Assembly: GCA_016873775.1 (NCBI GenBank)
Contig: VGWC01000011.1
Coordinates: forward strand, 1 to 49,605
Reading direction: 5' to 3'
Length of the DNA: 49,605 bases
DNA from: Ignavibacteria bacterium
GTDB lineage: Bacteria; Bacteroidota; Ignavibacteria; UBA10030; F1-140-MAGs086
In this document: in pieces, positions 14,639 through 22,502 of the stretch
Layout: every line of letters starts with the position of its first letter
Numbering within the stretch: the stretch's first letter is position 1
Position numbers and translations under genes: made by a program
Notes under the pieces: model-generated
The model's input: the letters and a program-made list of their open reading frames with translations, nothing else
Database searches by the model: none
Told to the model about the DNA's origin: nothing

Positions 14639-16141
14639 ATGAGAGAATATCAACTCTATATCAACGGAGCATTTCAGGAAAGCACATCAAAAGAAACTTT
14701 TGATTCGCTCAACCCATTTAATCAAGAAATCGTCGCGCGGGTATCGCGGGCGAATGTTGTAGATACGAAGGAAGCAATTACTGCGGCAAGGAATGCGTTC
14801 GATACTTCAGATTGGAAACGTATTTCCGGTAACGAACGAGCGGCAATGTTGAAAGCGGTTGCCGATAAAATTAAAGAAAGAAAAAACGAATTAGAAATAC
14901 TGGAAATTGAAGACAGCGGTTCAACATTACGCAAAGCGAAAGAAGATATTTTTCTTTCGGGAAAAAATATGAATGTGTTTTCTCAGTATGCAGTAATGGA
15001 TTTCAACGAATCGCTCGATAGAGTTTCTAAAGCAGGGTTCAGTAAAAATTATTTGTATCGTGAACCCATTGGAGTTGTTGCGGCAATTATTCCATGGAAT
15101 TTTCCACTGAAGATGGCGATTTGGAAATTAGGTCCAGCACTTGCGGCAGGAAATACTGTTGTGTTGAAGCCAAGCGAAGTTACTCCTTGCACTGCAATGG
15201 AACTTGCAAAAATTTTTGACGAAGTCGGTTTTCCGAAAGGTGTTGTCAATATCATTCCAGGATTTGGCGAAGACGTTGGCGAAGAACTTGCAAAAAATCC
15301 ACTCGTTGATAAAGTTACTTTCACCGGTTCAACTGCAATTGGAAAGCGTGTGATGAGTTTGGCTTCGGTGAATTTAAAAAAGTGTACGCTCGAATGTGGA
15401 GGAAAATCCGCAAACATTGTTTTGGATGATGCAGATTTGGAAATGGCAATTGATGGAGCGATGTATGCAATTTTTTATCACCAAGGACAATGCTGTGAAG
15501 CAGGTTCACGTTTGTTACTTTCAGAAAAAATTCATGACGAGTTTCTTTCAAAACTAGTCGAGAAAACAAAAAAGTTAAAACTCGGAAATCCAAAAGATAA
15601 TACAACAGAAATTGGTCCTTTGGTTTCAAAAAAACAACAAGAACGAGTTTTAAGTTATATAGCGCAAGGCAAACAAAGCGGCGCGAAAATTGAAATCGGT
15701 GGAAACATTCCATCAAATTCTGAATTGCAACAAGGGTTTTTTGTCGAGCCGACAATTTTTTCAAGCGTAAATAATAAATCAACAATCGCACAAGAAGAAA
15801 TTTTTGGTCCAGTTCTTTCTGTAATAAAATTCAAAACAGAGCAAGAAGCAGTTCAACTTGCGAATGGTTCTATCTATGGGCTTGGCGCAGGAGTTTGGTC
15901 GAAAGATGCAGAGAAAGCAATGAGCGTTGCAAAACAACTTCGCGCTGGAACTGTTTGGATAAACGAATGGCATTTGCTTTCCGAACATGCACCGTTTGGC
16001 GGATACAAACAGAGCGGAATTGGAAGAGAATTTGGAATGGATGGAATGAAAGAATATTTTGAAACAAAACATTTGCACGTTGACGAAGTTGGCGAGCGTT
16101 CAAAAAAGTTTTGGTACGATACCGTTGTACCCAAAAAATAA
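14639..16141 (+). CDS. NAD(P)-dependent aldehyde dehydrogenase
   Basis: This 500-residue protein has all aldehyde dehydrogenase superfamily signatures: IPWNFPLKMAIWKLGPALAA with the oxyanion Asn, the cofactor motif FTGSTAIGKRV, the general base E252 in LECGGKSANIVLDDAD, the nucleophile in GQCCEAGSR (C286 by comparison with class 1/2 enzymes), EEIFGPVLSVIKF, and the C-terminal PFGGYKQSGIGREFG. It oxidises an aldehyde to the acid in the cytosol. The sequence is closest in style to betaine/aldehyde dehydrogenases of the ALDH1/2 class, but the substrate cannot be read from sequence. Downstream genes continue on the same strand. Confidence 0.94.
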   Translation: MREYQLYINGAFQESTSKETFDSLNPFNQEIVARVSRANVVDTKEAITAARNAFDTSDWKRISGNERAAMLKAVADKIKERKNELEILEIEDSGSTLRKAKEDIFLSGKNMNVFSQYAVMDFNESLDRVSKAGFSKNYLYREPIGVVAAIIPWNFPLKMAIWKLGPALAAGNTVVLKPSEVTPCTAMELAKIFDEVGFPKGVVNIIPGFGEDVGEELAKNPLVDKVTFTGSTAIGKRVMSLASVNLKKCTLECGGKSANIVLDDADLEMAIDGAMYAIFYHQGQCCEAGSRLLLSEKIHDEFLSKLVEKTKKLKLGNPKDNTTEIGPLVSKKQQERVLSYIAQGKQSGAKIEIGGNIPSNSELQQGFFVEPTIFSSVNNKSTIAQEEIFGPVLSVIKFKTEQEAVQLANGSIYGLGAGVWSKDAEKAMSVAKQLRAGTVWINEWHLLSEHAPFGGYKQSGIGREFGMDGMKEYFETKHLHVDEVGERSKKFWYDTVVPKK

Positions 16142-16179
16142 TACGAGAAAATAAATTCAACAATAGAAGATTCCCAATT

Positions 16180-17193
16180 ATGAAATCACTAAATTTATCT
16201 GCAACATTATTATTTCTTACTATAATATTACTTTCATGCTCGAAGCCGAAACCTGAAAAGGTAATCGTTAATGAATGGAGCGATTATCACGACCCTGCGT
16301 TTGGTTTCAAAGTGCAGTATCCGAAAAATTGGTATTCGATGGGTCAATCGGGCAAAGCGATATTTTATCTTTCCGAGGAAATAGCGAATAATTTTTTAGA
16401 TCCAGTGAACGGAAAAAGAACGGGTGCAGAAATTTCCGTACGTGCAGAACGTGCAGAAAATGGTATGACAATTGACCAACTATTACTTGATGCAAAAAAT
16501 GAACTCCAACAATTTGGCAACATTAAAGAAGAAACCAAAATAACGATAGCGGGAAATGAAGGTATAAAAGTAACGTTTGAAACTCCGATAACAACAAAAC
16601 TTTCTATTTGGGGATATTCTCTTTTTATTTCCGTAGATACGTTATTGTTTGAAATCGGATTTCGCGCTTTCGGAGATTATTATGAAGCGCATAACGATGT
16701 GTTTGCTGCTGTTGAAAAATCATTTGTTCCACCAACAATAATTCCGAAGACCGATAGTCGTCCGCGTCCTTCTGAACAATTTGATACGTACGATACGCAG
16801 TATTTTACGTTGGAATATCCATCGAATTTCAATTTTACGTCGCCGAGTAAAGGAAGCAATGAGTTTGTTATTGAATTAAAAGGTGAACGATTGGATTGCA
16901 CGATTCGCTTGGATATTTTTGGCGCCAATAAATGGACAGTCGAAAAAGTATTTGAAGATAATTTGAAGAAGTACAAATCTGTGAAATCGAAAAATGAAAC
17001 AGTGATCGATGGATTGAGAGCGATGTTTGTCAATTATTCGCCTGCAAATAATATCGAAAGCCGCGCATATTTTCTTGTGAAGAACAACAAAGTGTACCGC
17101 ATCACACTGAATTGGTTTGCGCCGGAAAAAGAATTGTATATCGGTGCATTTGAGAAAATAATTCAATCGCTGAAAATAAAAGACGTGCAATGA
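16180..17193 (+). CDS. Lipoprotein with two PsbP-like domains
   Basis: The start is set at the ATG at 16180 (MKSLNLSATLLFL...) because it gives a lipoprotein signal with lipobox LLSC (Cys19). The longer open frame from 16111 overlaps the aldehyde dehydrogenase and would bury this signal. The 337-residue protein contains two PsbP-like units: YHDPAFGFKVQYPKNWYSMG near residue 37, and QYFTLEYPSNFNFTSPSK near 208. Each is followed by a beta-sheet half and a C-terminal helix (AVEKSFVPP; FEKIIQSLKI). Such lipoproteins sit on the periplasmic side of a membrane, and their role is mostly unknown. Confidence 0.82.
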   Translation: MKSLNLSATLLFLTIILLSCSKPKPEKVIVNEWSDYHDPAFGFKVQYPKNWYSMGQSGKAIFYLSEEIANNFLDPVNGKRTGAEISVRAERAENGMTIDQLLLDAKNELQQFGNIKEETKITIAGNEGIKVTFETPITTKLSIWGYSLFISVDTLLFEIGFRAFGDYYEAHNDVFAAVEKSFVPPTIIPKTDSRPRPSEQFDTYDTQYFTLEYPSNFNFTSPSKGSNEFVIELKGERLDCTIRLDIFGANKWTVEKVFEDNLKKYKSVKSKNETVIDGLRAMFVNYSPANNIESRAYFLVKNNKVYRITLNWFAPEKELYIGAFEKIIQSLKIKDVQ

Positions 17194-17197
17194 TGTT

Positions 17198-17533
17198 ATG
17201 TTCAATCGAATGTTTATCACAACAGCATTCACACTCGACGGATATTCGATTACTCGAAACCTCGGTGTTGTGCGCGGAATAACTGTTCGTTCACGCTCAC
17301 TCATCGGAAATATTGGAGCGGTGTTTCAGATTCTTGTTGGTGGAAAAATTTCATTGTACCAGCAACTCTGTGAAAAAGCGCGTGAAGAGGCGTTTTCGAT
17401 AATGATTGAACACGCCGAAGAGATCGGCGCAAATGCAATCATCGGTATGCGATATGATGCGAATGAAGTTGCCGGTGGTGTTACCGAAGTGCTTGCGTAC
17501 GGAACTGCTGTAATTGTGGAAAAATGTAATTGA
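17198..17533 (+). CDS. YbjQ/UPF0145 family protein (DUF74)
   Basis: This 111-residue protein matches the YbjQ family, with the ITTAFTLDGYSITRNLGVVR start, the central RSLIGNIGAVFQILVGG, the helix YQQLCEKAREEAFSIMIEHA and GANAIIGMRYDANEV near the end. Members form pentameric or decameric rings annotated as possible heavy-metal-binding proteins, with the activity unproven. Translation could begin at 17198 or at the second Met at 17210, which is closer to the usual N-terminus. It starts 4 bases after the lipoprotein stop. Confidence 0.88.
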   Translation: MFNRMFITTAFTLDGYSITRNLGVVRGITVRSRSLIGNIGAVFQILVGGKISLYQQLCEKAREEAFSIMIEHAEEIGANAIIGMRYDANEVAGGVTEVLAYGTAVIVEKCN

Positions 17534-17562
17534 GTTTTATCAATAATCATAAAAATAATTCT

Positions 17563-18837
17563 ATGCCTCAATTTCTTCCCTTTAAAGGTATTCTGTACAA
17601 TCCTAAAAAAGTTTCTTTCGATAATGTCGTTTCTCCTCCGTACGACGTAATTGGCAATGAATACCAGCAAGAACTATATGAGCGCGACGCGTACAATTTT
17701 GTAAAAATAGATTTTCCGAAAGAAGAGGAGCGTTATGATATTGCATATCAGCGATTGAAGGAATGGGAAAGCAAAAATATTTTTGTACAAGATGCAGAAC
17801 CTACAATGTATTTGATGGAACAACAGTTTACTGCATTTTCCGGCTCGCATACTCGACGCGGGATAATCGGATTGTGCAAACTCGAAGAACTATCAGAGCA
17901 TTCTACAATTCGTCGTCACGAAAAAACTTTTCCCAAACCGAAAGAAGACCGATTGCGATTGCTCGAAACAACCTCTACGCATTTAAGTCAAGTGTTTTCA
18001 TTTTTTTCCGAAACTGAATTTCTCAACGACGAACACTTTGCGTTGCTTTGTCCAAAATCTCCGTTGATAGAATTTGAATTCGAGAATGTTACAACGAAAC
18101 TCTGGAGAATTACTGATAGTCGATTTCATCAACAGGTGAACGATAAATTTCAATCGCTTACGTTTGTTCTTGCAGATGGTCATCATCGCTACGAAACCGC
18201 TTTGGAATATCAACGAATGATGAAGAAAAACAATCCTCATCACAACGGTAACGAAGGATACAATTACGTAATGATGTATGCTACCAATATGGTAAATGAA
18301 GGACTAGTTGTTTTACCAACACACCGTATAGTAGAAAAGCAAATTGATATTGATGCGTTTCTTCATCAACTTCACGAAAATTTTATTGTGAAATATTTTT
18401 TTTCGCTGCACAAATTGCTTAAAGGAGTTCAACTGCGAAAGTATCTCTCGTTTGGAATAGTTCTGAAAGATTCACCAATCTATTATCTTGTCAATTTTAA
18501 GGACGAACGAAAGATTCGAGAGTGGCAAATGAACATCACTCCTGATTTGCAGCGGCTCGATGTTTCGATTGTTCATAATATTTTTCTTGAAAAGTTTCTT
18601 ACCATTTCGCAAGACGAACAATCATCAGAATCCGGTATAGAGTATGTGCGCAATCCCAGTGATATATCGAAAAAAATAAACAACGATAATGCGCAGATTG
18701 CTTTTATTCTAAATCCTCCAAGCATTAACCAGGTGTATAATGTCGCTGTTTGTGGCTCTACAATGCCGCAAAAATCTACATACTTCTTTCCGAAACTTCC
18801 TTCGGGAACCGTTTTGTTTGACACGAATAATTTCTGA
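17563..18837 (+). CDS. DUF1015 family protein
   Basis: The ATG at 17563 (MPQFLPFKGILYNP) gives the normal family N-terminus; an in-frame TTG at 17530 would add eleven residues without similarity. The 424-residue protein shows family signatures SPPYDVIGNEYQQELYERD, NFVKIDFPKEE, RRGIIGLCKLEEL, RRHEKTFPKPKEDRLRLLE and LADGHHRYETALEYQRMM. DUF1015 proteins are widespread, with suspected links to serine or sugar-phosphate metabolism, but the biochemical role is unproven. The stop TGA overlaps the next ATG (TGATG), so translation is likely coupled to the transporter. Confidence 0.9.
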   Translation: MPQFLPFKGILYNPKKVSFDNVVSPPYDVIGNEYQQELYERDAYNFVKIDFPKEEERYDIAYQRLKEWESKNIFVQDAEPTMYLMEQQFTAFSGSHTRRGIIGLCKLEELSEHSTIRRHEKTFPKPKEDRLRLLETTSTHLSQVFSFFSETEFLNDEHFALLCPKSPLIEFEFENVTTKLWRITDSRFHQQVNDKFQSLTFVLADGHHRYETALEYQRMMKKNNPHHNGNEGYNYVMMYATNMVNEGLVVLPTHRIVEKQIDIDAFLHQLHENFIVKYFFSLHKLLKGVQLRKYLSFGIVLKDSPIYYLVNFKDERKIREWQMNITPDLQRLDVSIVHNIFLEKFLTISQDEQSSESGIEYVRNPSDISKKINNDNAQIAFILNPPSINQVYNVAVCGSTMPQKSTYFFPKLPSGTVLFDTNNF

Positions 18838-19754
18838 TGTTTAGCGAACGTACGCTTATCGCTGCAGCGTTTATCGTAACGTGTGTTATATGGGGTTCAA
18901 CGTGGCTTGTCATTCGTATCGGACTTGCAACGATGCCGCCGTTTTTCAGTGCGGGAATTCGTTTTCTCATTGCTCTTCCATTTTTGTACGGTTATATGAA
19001 ATGGCAAAACGTTCACAATCCATTTCAACTGGAACAACGCTGGCTTATTTTCGTTATGGGAATATTTTCTTTTGGCATTGCTTTCGGGATGGTGTATTGG
19101 GGAGAGCAATATGTTCCTTCGGGATTGACTTCAATTTTGTTTGCAATCTATCCTTTTGTCGTCGCAATTTTTCAACATCTTCTGATGAAAAATGCCACAC
19201 TTACGTTACCGAAAACATTGGGAATCGTTTGTGGCTTTATTGGCATCGTAGTAATTTTCTATGGAGATTTTTCTGTTCGTGATTCGCAGATGATATTGGG
19301 AATGATTATGATTTTGCTAAGCGCCGTGATTCAAGGATTTGTTGTCATCCTCATAAAAAAATATGGACACGATGTTCACCCGTTTTCACTCAATTTCGGT
19401 GCAATGTCAATTGCTGCGCCATTATTATTGTTGACCAGTTTTATTTTTGAACGAGACGCACATATCGAATTTACAAGCACGGCAATTTTTTCCATACTCT
19501 ATCTTGCTCTCATCGGTTCGATAATAACGTTTGCCTCATACTATTGGTTGTTAAAAAGAATTGAAGCAGTGTATCTTTCACTCATTGCATTTGTTACACC
19601 GATATTAGCAGTATTTCTAGGCGCAATTGTGCTGAATGAAAAACTTGAATTGAAAACTTTTCTTGGAGCAGGAATTGTTCTTTCTGGAATTTTGATTGCG
19701 AATAGCGGAGAGTTTTTTAAGCGGATAACAAGGAGCGTAGAGCATAGAGCATAG
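18837..19754 (+). CDS. EamA/DMT-family transporter
   Basis: This 305-residue integral membrane protein has about ten helices in two EamA halves: AAFIVTCVIWGSTWLVIRIG and PPFFSAGIRFLIALPFL in the first, and VIQGFVVILIKKYG and LIAFVTPILAVFLGAIVLNEKL in the second. The GSTW and PILA/LxxxEKL motifs are family hallmarks. These carriers export or import small metabolites such as amino acids, nucleosides or sugars; the substrate is unknown. The last residues (RITRSVEHRA) and the stop codon are supplied by a tandem repeat at 19733-19756, so the native C-terminus appears to have been replaced. The start overlaps the DUF1015 stop by one base. Confidence 0.92.
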   Translation: MFSERTLIAAAFIVTCVIWGSTWLVIRIGLATMPPFFSAGIRFLIALPFLYGYMKWQNVHNPFQLEQRWLIFVMGIFSFGIAFGMVYWGEQYVPSGLTSILFAIYPFVVAIFQHLLMKNATLTLPKTLGIVCGFIGIVVIFYGDFSVRDSQMILGMIMILLSAVIQGFVVILIKKYGHDVHPFSLNFGAMSIAAPLLLLTSFIFERDAHIEFTSTAIFSILYLALIGSIITFASYYWLLKRIEAVYLSLIAFVTPILAVFLGAIVLNEKLELKTFLGAGIVLSGILIANSGEFFKRITRSVEHRA

Positions 19755-19756
19755 AG
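19733..19756. repeat. Heptamer tandem repeat forming the end of the EamA gene
   Basis: The array gagcgtagagcatagagcatagag is built from the 7-mer agagcat and related words. It supplies the last codons and the TAG stop. The same word family recurs inside uvrC at 21301-21331. Confidence 0.7.
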
Positions 19757-19801
19757 TTGTAATTATTCTAAATCTGTAATATAAAATTGTAATCTGAAAG
19801 A

Positions 19802-20212
19802 ATGTTCACTCGATTAAATCACATCGGTATCGCAGTAAAAAATCTTGATGAAGCGTCGAAGAAATTTTCTGTTGTGTTCAACAAAGATTTTTCCCACGCA
19901 GAAATTGTTGAAGAACAAAAAGTAAAAGTTTGTTTTGCTGAAACGGGAAATATGCGAGTGGAATTACTTGAACCAATTGCAAACGATTCTCCGATTTCAA
20001 AATTTTTAGAAAAGAGGGGAGAAGGGATTCATCATCTTTCTTATGAAGTTGATGATATTGAAAAAGAATTGCAACGTTTGAAAGAAAGCGGAATTCAACT
20101 CATAGACGAAAAACCAAAAGTAGGTGCGGAAGGATTTCTCGTTGCATTCCTTCATCCGAATTCTACGAATGGCGTATTGATAGAGATTAGTCAAAAGATG
20201 AAAAGTAGTTGA
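19802..20212 (+). CDS. mce: Methylmalonyl-CoA epimerase
   Basis: This 136-residue protein spans the glyoxalase/VOC double fold. The N-terminal RLNHIGIAVKNLDEA carries the metal ligand H7, RVELLEP carries E54, GEGIHHLSYEVDDIE carries H77/H78, and GVLIEIS carries E128, matching the divalent-metal site of methylmalonyl-CoA epimerases. It interconverts the R and S forms of methylmalonyl-CoA in the propionate/succinyl-CoA route. No mutase gene is visible in the window, so its pathway partner is elsewhere. A terminator follows closely. Confidence 0.92.
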   Translation: MFTRLNHIGIAVKNLDEASKKFSVVFNKDFSHAEIVEEQKVKVCFAETGNMRVELLEPIANDSPISKFLEKRGEGIHHLSYEVDDIEKELQRLKESGIQLIDEKPKVGAEGFLVAFLHPNSTNGVLIEISQKMKSS

Positions 20213-20235
20213 GATTTTGAGAAGTTGATAAAAGT

Positions 20236-20275
20236 AACTCTTGTTATACGAAAATTTGTAGCAAGAGTTTTTTTA
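20236..20275 (+). terminator. Rho-independent terminator after methylmalonyl-CoA epimerase
   Basis: The stem aactcttg (20236-20243) with caagagtt (20262-20269) is followed by a T-rich run (tttttatttta). The loop is 18 bases, which is long, but the stem and T-tract are clear. Confidence 0.75.
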
Positions 20276-20295
20276 TTTTATGCTCGAAATATTCT

Positions 20296-22293
20296 ATGAA
20301 CGAAGCGCTTAAACTTAAACTCGAAAGCATTCCGACAAATCCCGGCGTGTATCAATACAAAGATGCAGAAGGGAAAGTAATTTATGTTGGCAAAGCCAAG
20401 AATTTACGGAATCGTGTGCGTTCGTATTTTCAATCGTCAAAAAATCTCGATGCTAAAACGAAAGTGTTGGTTTCTAAAATTTCTGATGTTGAATTGATTG
20501 TTACTGATAACGAAATTGAATCACTTATCCTTGAACAAAACTTAATAAAGAAATTTAAACCGCGTTACAATATAATGTTGAAGGACGATAAAAGTTATCC
20601 TTTTATTGTTGTAACGAAAGAACCGTATCCGAGAATCTTTGTAACAAGAAGAATTTTTCGCGACGGTTCAAAATACTTTGGTCCGTACACGGATGTAAAA
20701 AATATGCGCGAGTCGTTGAAACTCATTCGGGAAATTTTCAAAGTGCGCAGTTGCAATTATTTTCTCGATGCAGAAGTAGTGCGAAAACGAAAAGTGCGTT
20801 TGTGTTTGGATTATCATATAAAAAAATGCGATGGTCCGTGTGAAGAATTGATTTCCGAATTGCAATACAACGCAATGATTGACCAGGCGAAACAAATTCT
20901 TAAAGGAAAAAGCGCGTCGCTGATTCAATCGTTGGAAGAGGAAATGCAAAAACTTTCCGACGAAATGCAATATGAAGAAGCGGCGGAAGTGCGGGATAGA
21001 ATTCGCGGTTTGCGGCAATACGCAGAAAAGCAAAAAGTTGTTGACCATGAATTTACCGATAGAGATGTGTTTGCACTTGCGATTGATGGCGATGATGCGT
21101 GTGGAATTGTTTTCAAAATACGGGAGGGAAAAATTTTGGGCAAGCAGCATTTTTATCTTTCCAACGCTGAAGGAAGAAACGAGTCGGAAATGCTCGAGCA
21201 AATTCTTCAACATTATTATCTCGAAGCGGATTTTATTCCGAGCGAAATTTTTCTTCCGAAAGAAATCGAGAATGAAGAAACGATTTGCAAATGGTTAAGC
21301 GAGTGTAGAGCAGAGAGCAAAGAGCATGGAGTTCGGAACGTGGAGATTGTTGTTCCGAAAATTGGCGATAAAGCGAAGTTAGTTGTGATGTGTGCAACGA
21401 ATGCGAAATTGTTATTGCAGGATTTGAAATTGCAAAAAGAAAAGCAAAAAAATTTCGTTCCGCATAACGTACGCTCGTTGCATAGAGATTTGCGATTGCC
21501 AAAACTTCCGAGAAGAATTGAGTGTTTTGATAATTCCAACATTCAAGGAAGCGACGCGGTTGCATCTATGGTTGTGTTTGTTGATGGAAAGCCGAAGAAA
21601 AGTGAATACAGAAAATTCAAAATCAAAACTGTAGTTGGAGCAGATGATTTTGAGAGTATGAAAGAAGTGGTGTTTCGCAGATACAAACGTGTGTTGGAAG
21701 AAAATCTTGAAATGCCTGATTTGATTGTGGTTGATGGAGGAAAAGGACAGTTGTCGTCAGCGATTGAAGCTTTGAACGAGTTGAATGTTGCGAGTTACGA
21801 GTTTCGAGTTCGTGGGGAGCAGGGGAGTAATGGAGTGATGGAGAAATGGAGAAGCGGAGTAACAGAGAATGAAACACCTTCCACCTTCCACCTAACACCT
21901 AAAATTACTGAACACGCAACTCGCAACTCGCAACTCGTAACTATCCCGATTGTCGGTCTTGCAAAACGACTTGAAGAAATTTTTCTTCCGAATGAAAGTG
22001 AACCGATTTTGCTTCCGCGTTCTTCTTCGAGTTTGAAATTGTTGCAGCAGATTCGAGATGAAGCGCATCGTTTTGCAATTGCGTTTCATCGTTCATTGCG
22101 AACAAAAAGAACATTACAAACGGAACTTGATTTAATTGAAGGTATTGGGAAAAAACGCGCGAAAGAATTGCTCGAAGTTTTTGGCTCGGTACAAGGAGTT
22201 AAATTTGCAACGGAAGAACAACTTATTGAAGTAGTTGGAGAAAAAGTTGCAGAGAGTATTAAGGAATATTTTGAAGAAGTTAGTGCAAAGTAA
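20296..22293 (+). CDS. uvrC: Excinuclease ABC subunit UvrC with two repeat-derived insertions
   Basis: This is the nucleotide-excision-repair nuclease that makes both incisions with UvrB. In order: the GIY-YIG domain (about 12-95; NPGVYQYKDAEGKVIYVGKA), a Cys-rich region with C153, C170, C178 and C182 in the spacing of the UvrC Fe-S cluster, the UVR motif (about 217-245) for UvrB binding, and the RNase H-like endonuclease domain (RIECFDNSNIQGSDAVASMV; DLIVVDGGKGQLSSAIEAL). A C-terminal helix-hairpin-helix (LIEGIGKKRAKELLEVFG) follows. The 665 residues exceed the usual length of about 600. The excess is explained by a block of about 11 residues near 336-347 and a 52-residue block at 498-549, both encoded by tandem repeats. 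Catalytic motifs on both sides are intact and in frame, so the protein is probably still functional. Confidence 0.95.
   Translation: MNEALKLKLESIPTNPGVYQYKDAEGKVIYVGKAKNLRNRVRSYFQSSKNLDAKTKVLVSKISDVELIVTDNEIESLILEQNLIKKFKPRYNIMLKDDKSYPFIVVTKEPYPRIFVTRRIFRDGSKYFGPYTDVKNMRESLKLIREIFKVRSCNYFLDAEVVRKRKVRLCLDYHIKKCDGPCEELISELQYNAMIDQAKQILKGKSASLIQSLEEEMQKLSDEMQYEEAAEVRDRIRGLRQYAEKQKVVDHEFTDRDVFALAIDGDDACGIVFKIREGKILGKQHFYLSNAEGRNESEMLEQILQHYYLEADFIPSEIFLPKEIENEETICKWLSECRAESKEHGVRNVEIVVPKIGDKAKLVVMCATNAKLLLQDLKLQKEKQKNFVPHNVRSLHRDLRLPKLPRRIECFDNSNIQGSDAVASMVVFVDGKPKKSEYRKFKIKTVVGADDFESMKEVVFRRYKRVLEENLEMPDLIVVDGGKGQLSSAIEALNELNVASYEFRVRGEQGSNGVMEKWRSGVTENETPSTFHLTPKITEHATRNSQLVTIPIVGLAKRLEEIFLPNESEPILLPRSSSSLKLLQQIRDEAHRFAIAFHRSLRTKRTLQTELDLIEGIGKKRAKELLEVFGSVQGVKFATEEQLIEVVGEKVAESIKEYFEEVSAK
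21301..21331. repeat. Short tandem repeat inside uvrC (agagca words)
   Basis: The stretch gagtgtagagcagagagcaa followed by agagcatggag is a degenerate 7-8-base tandem, read in frame as ECRAESKEHG. It adds about 11 residues between LSE and VEIVVPK, where other UvrC proteins have a short turn. The words match the array that ends the EamA gene. Confidence 0.65.
21787..21942. repeat. Composite palindromic repeat inserted in frame in uvrC
   Basis: This is a 156-base (52-codon) block between codons for ALNELN and IPIVGLAKR, which are adjacent in normal UvrC proteins. The left end (21787-21810) is a tandem of gttgcgag/gttacgag words. The right end (21913-21942) is the inverted complement (actcgcaactcgcaactcgt). 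The core holds two further arrays: ggagtaatggagtgatggag-type octamers (about 21822-21863) and caccttccaccttccaccta (21876-21899). The whole block stays open in the uvrC frame. Confidence 0.85.
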
Positions 22294-22323
22294 AGTGATA
22301 ATTTTTTACATAATAATGAATGT

Positions 22324-22354
22324 AGTTCTGTACCAAAATATTGTAAACAGAACT
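22324..22354 (+). terminator. Possible terminator hairpin after uvrC
   Basis: The stem agttctgt (22324-22331) with acagaact (22347-22354) has a 15-base loop, and there is no immediate T-run. It lies 31 bases after the uvrC stop. The rest of 22294-22502 holds only the promoter-like element below. Confidence 0.35.
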
Positions 22355-22397
22355 GGCTTTCATTACTGACAATTTCTTTTTATTGCCCACTGTTTTT

Positions 22398-22429
22398 CTT
22401 GCACAAAAAATAAGAGAGATGTATATTTG
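22398..22429 (+). promoter_or_regulatory. Bacteroidetes-type promoter of the giant surface-protein gene
   Basis: CTTG (22398-22401), a 20-base spacer and TATATTTG (22422-22429) match the Bacteroidetes -33/-7 consensus, with a perfect TAnnTTTG and one mismatch in TTTG. The predicted start is near 22436, leaving a leader of about 65 bases before the ATG at 22503. Confidence 0.5.
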
Positions 22430-22502
22430 CCGCGACTGTTGACAATTTTTTAATGAGGATTTTCTGTATTTCTCTTTGAGTTTTTATAACTTCAGCCATT
22501 TT

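Noticed and set aside
16111-16179. Longer N-terminus for the PsbP-like lipoprotein
   Set aside because: It overlaps the aldehyde dehydrogenase end and would bury the lipoprotein signal and LLSC lipobox that start at 16180.
14149-20212. Single metabolic operon with one pathway
   Set aside because: The genes share strand and close spacing, but their predicted roles (aldehyde oxidation, YbjQ, DUF1015, EamA, epimerase) do not make one clear pathway, so only co-transcription of the tightest pairs is suggested.
22453-22479. Eight-codon upstream ORF (MRIFCISL) ahead of the giant gene
   Set aside because: Short ATG-initiated frames are expected by chance in AT-rich leaders, and nothing indicates translation or regulation.
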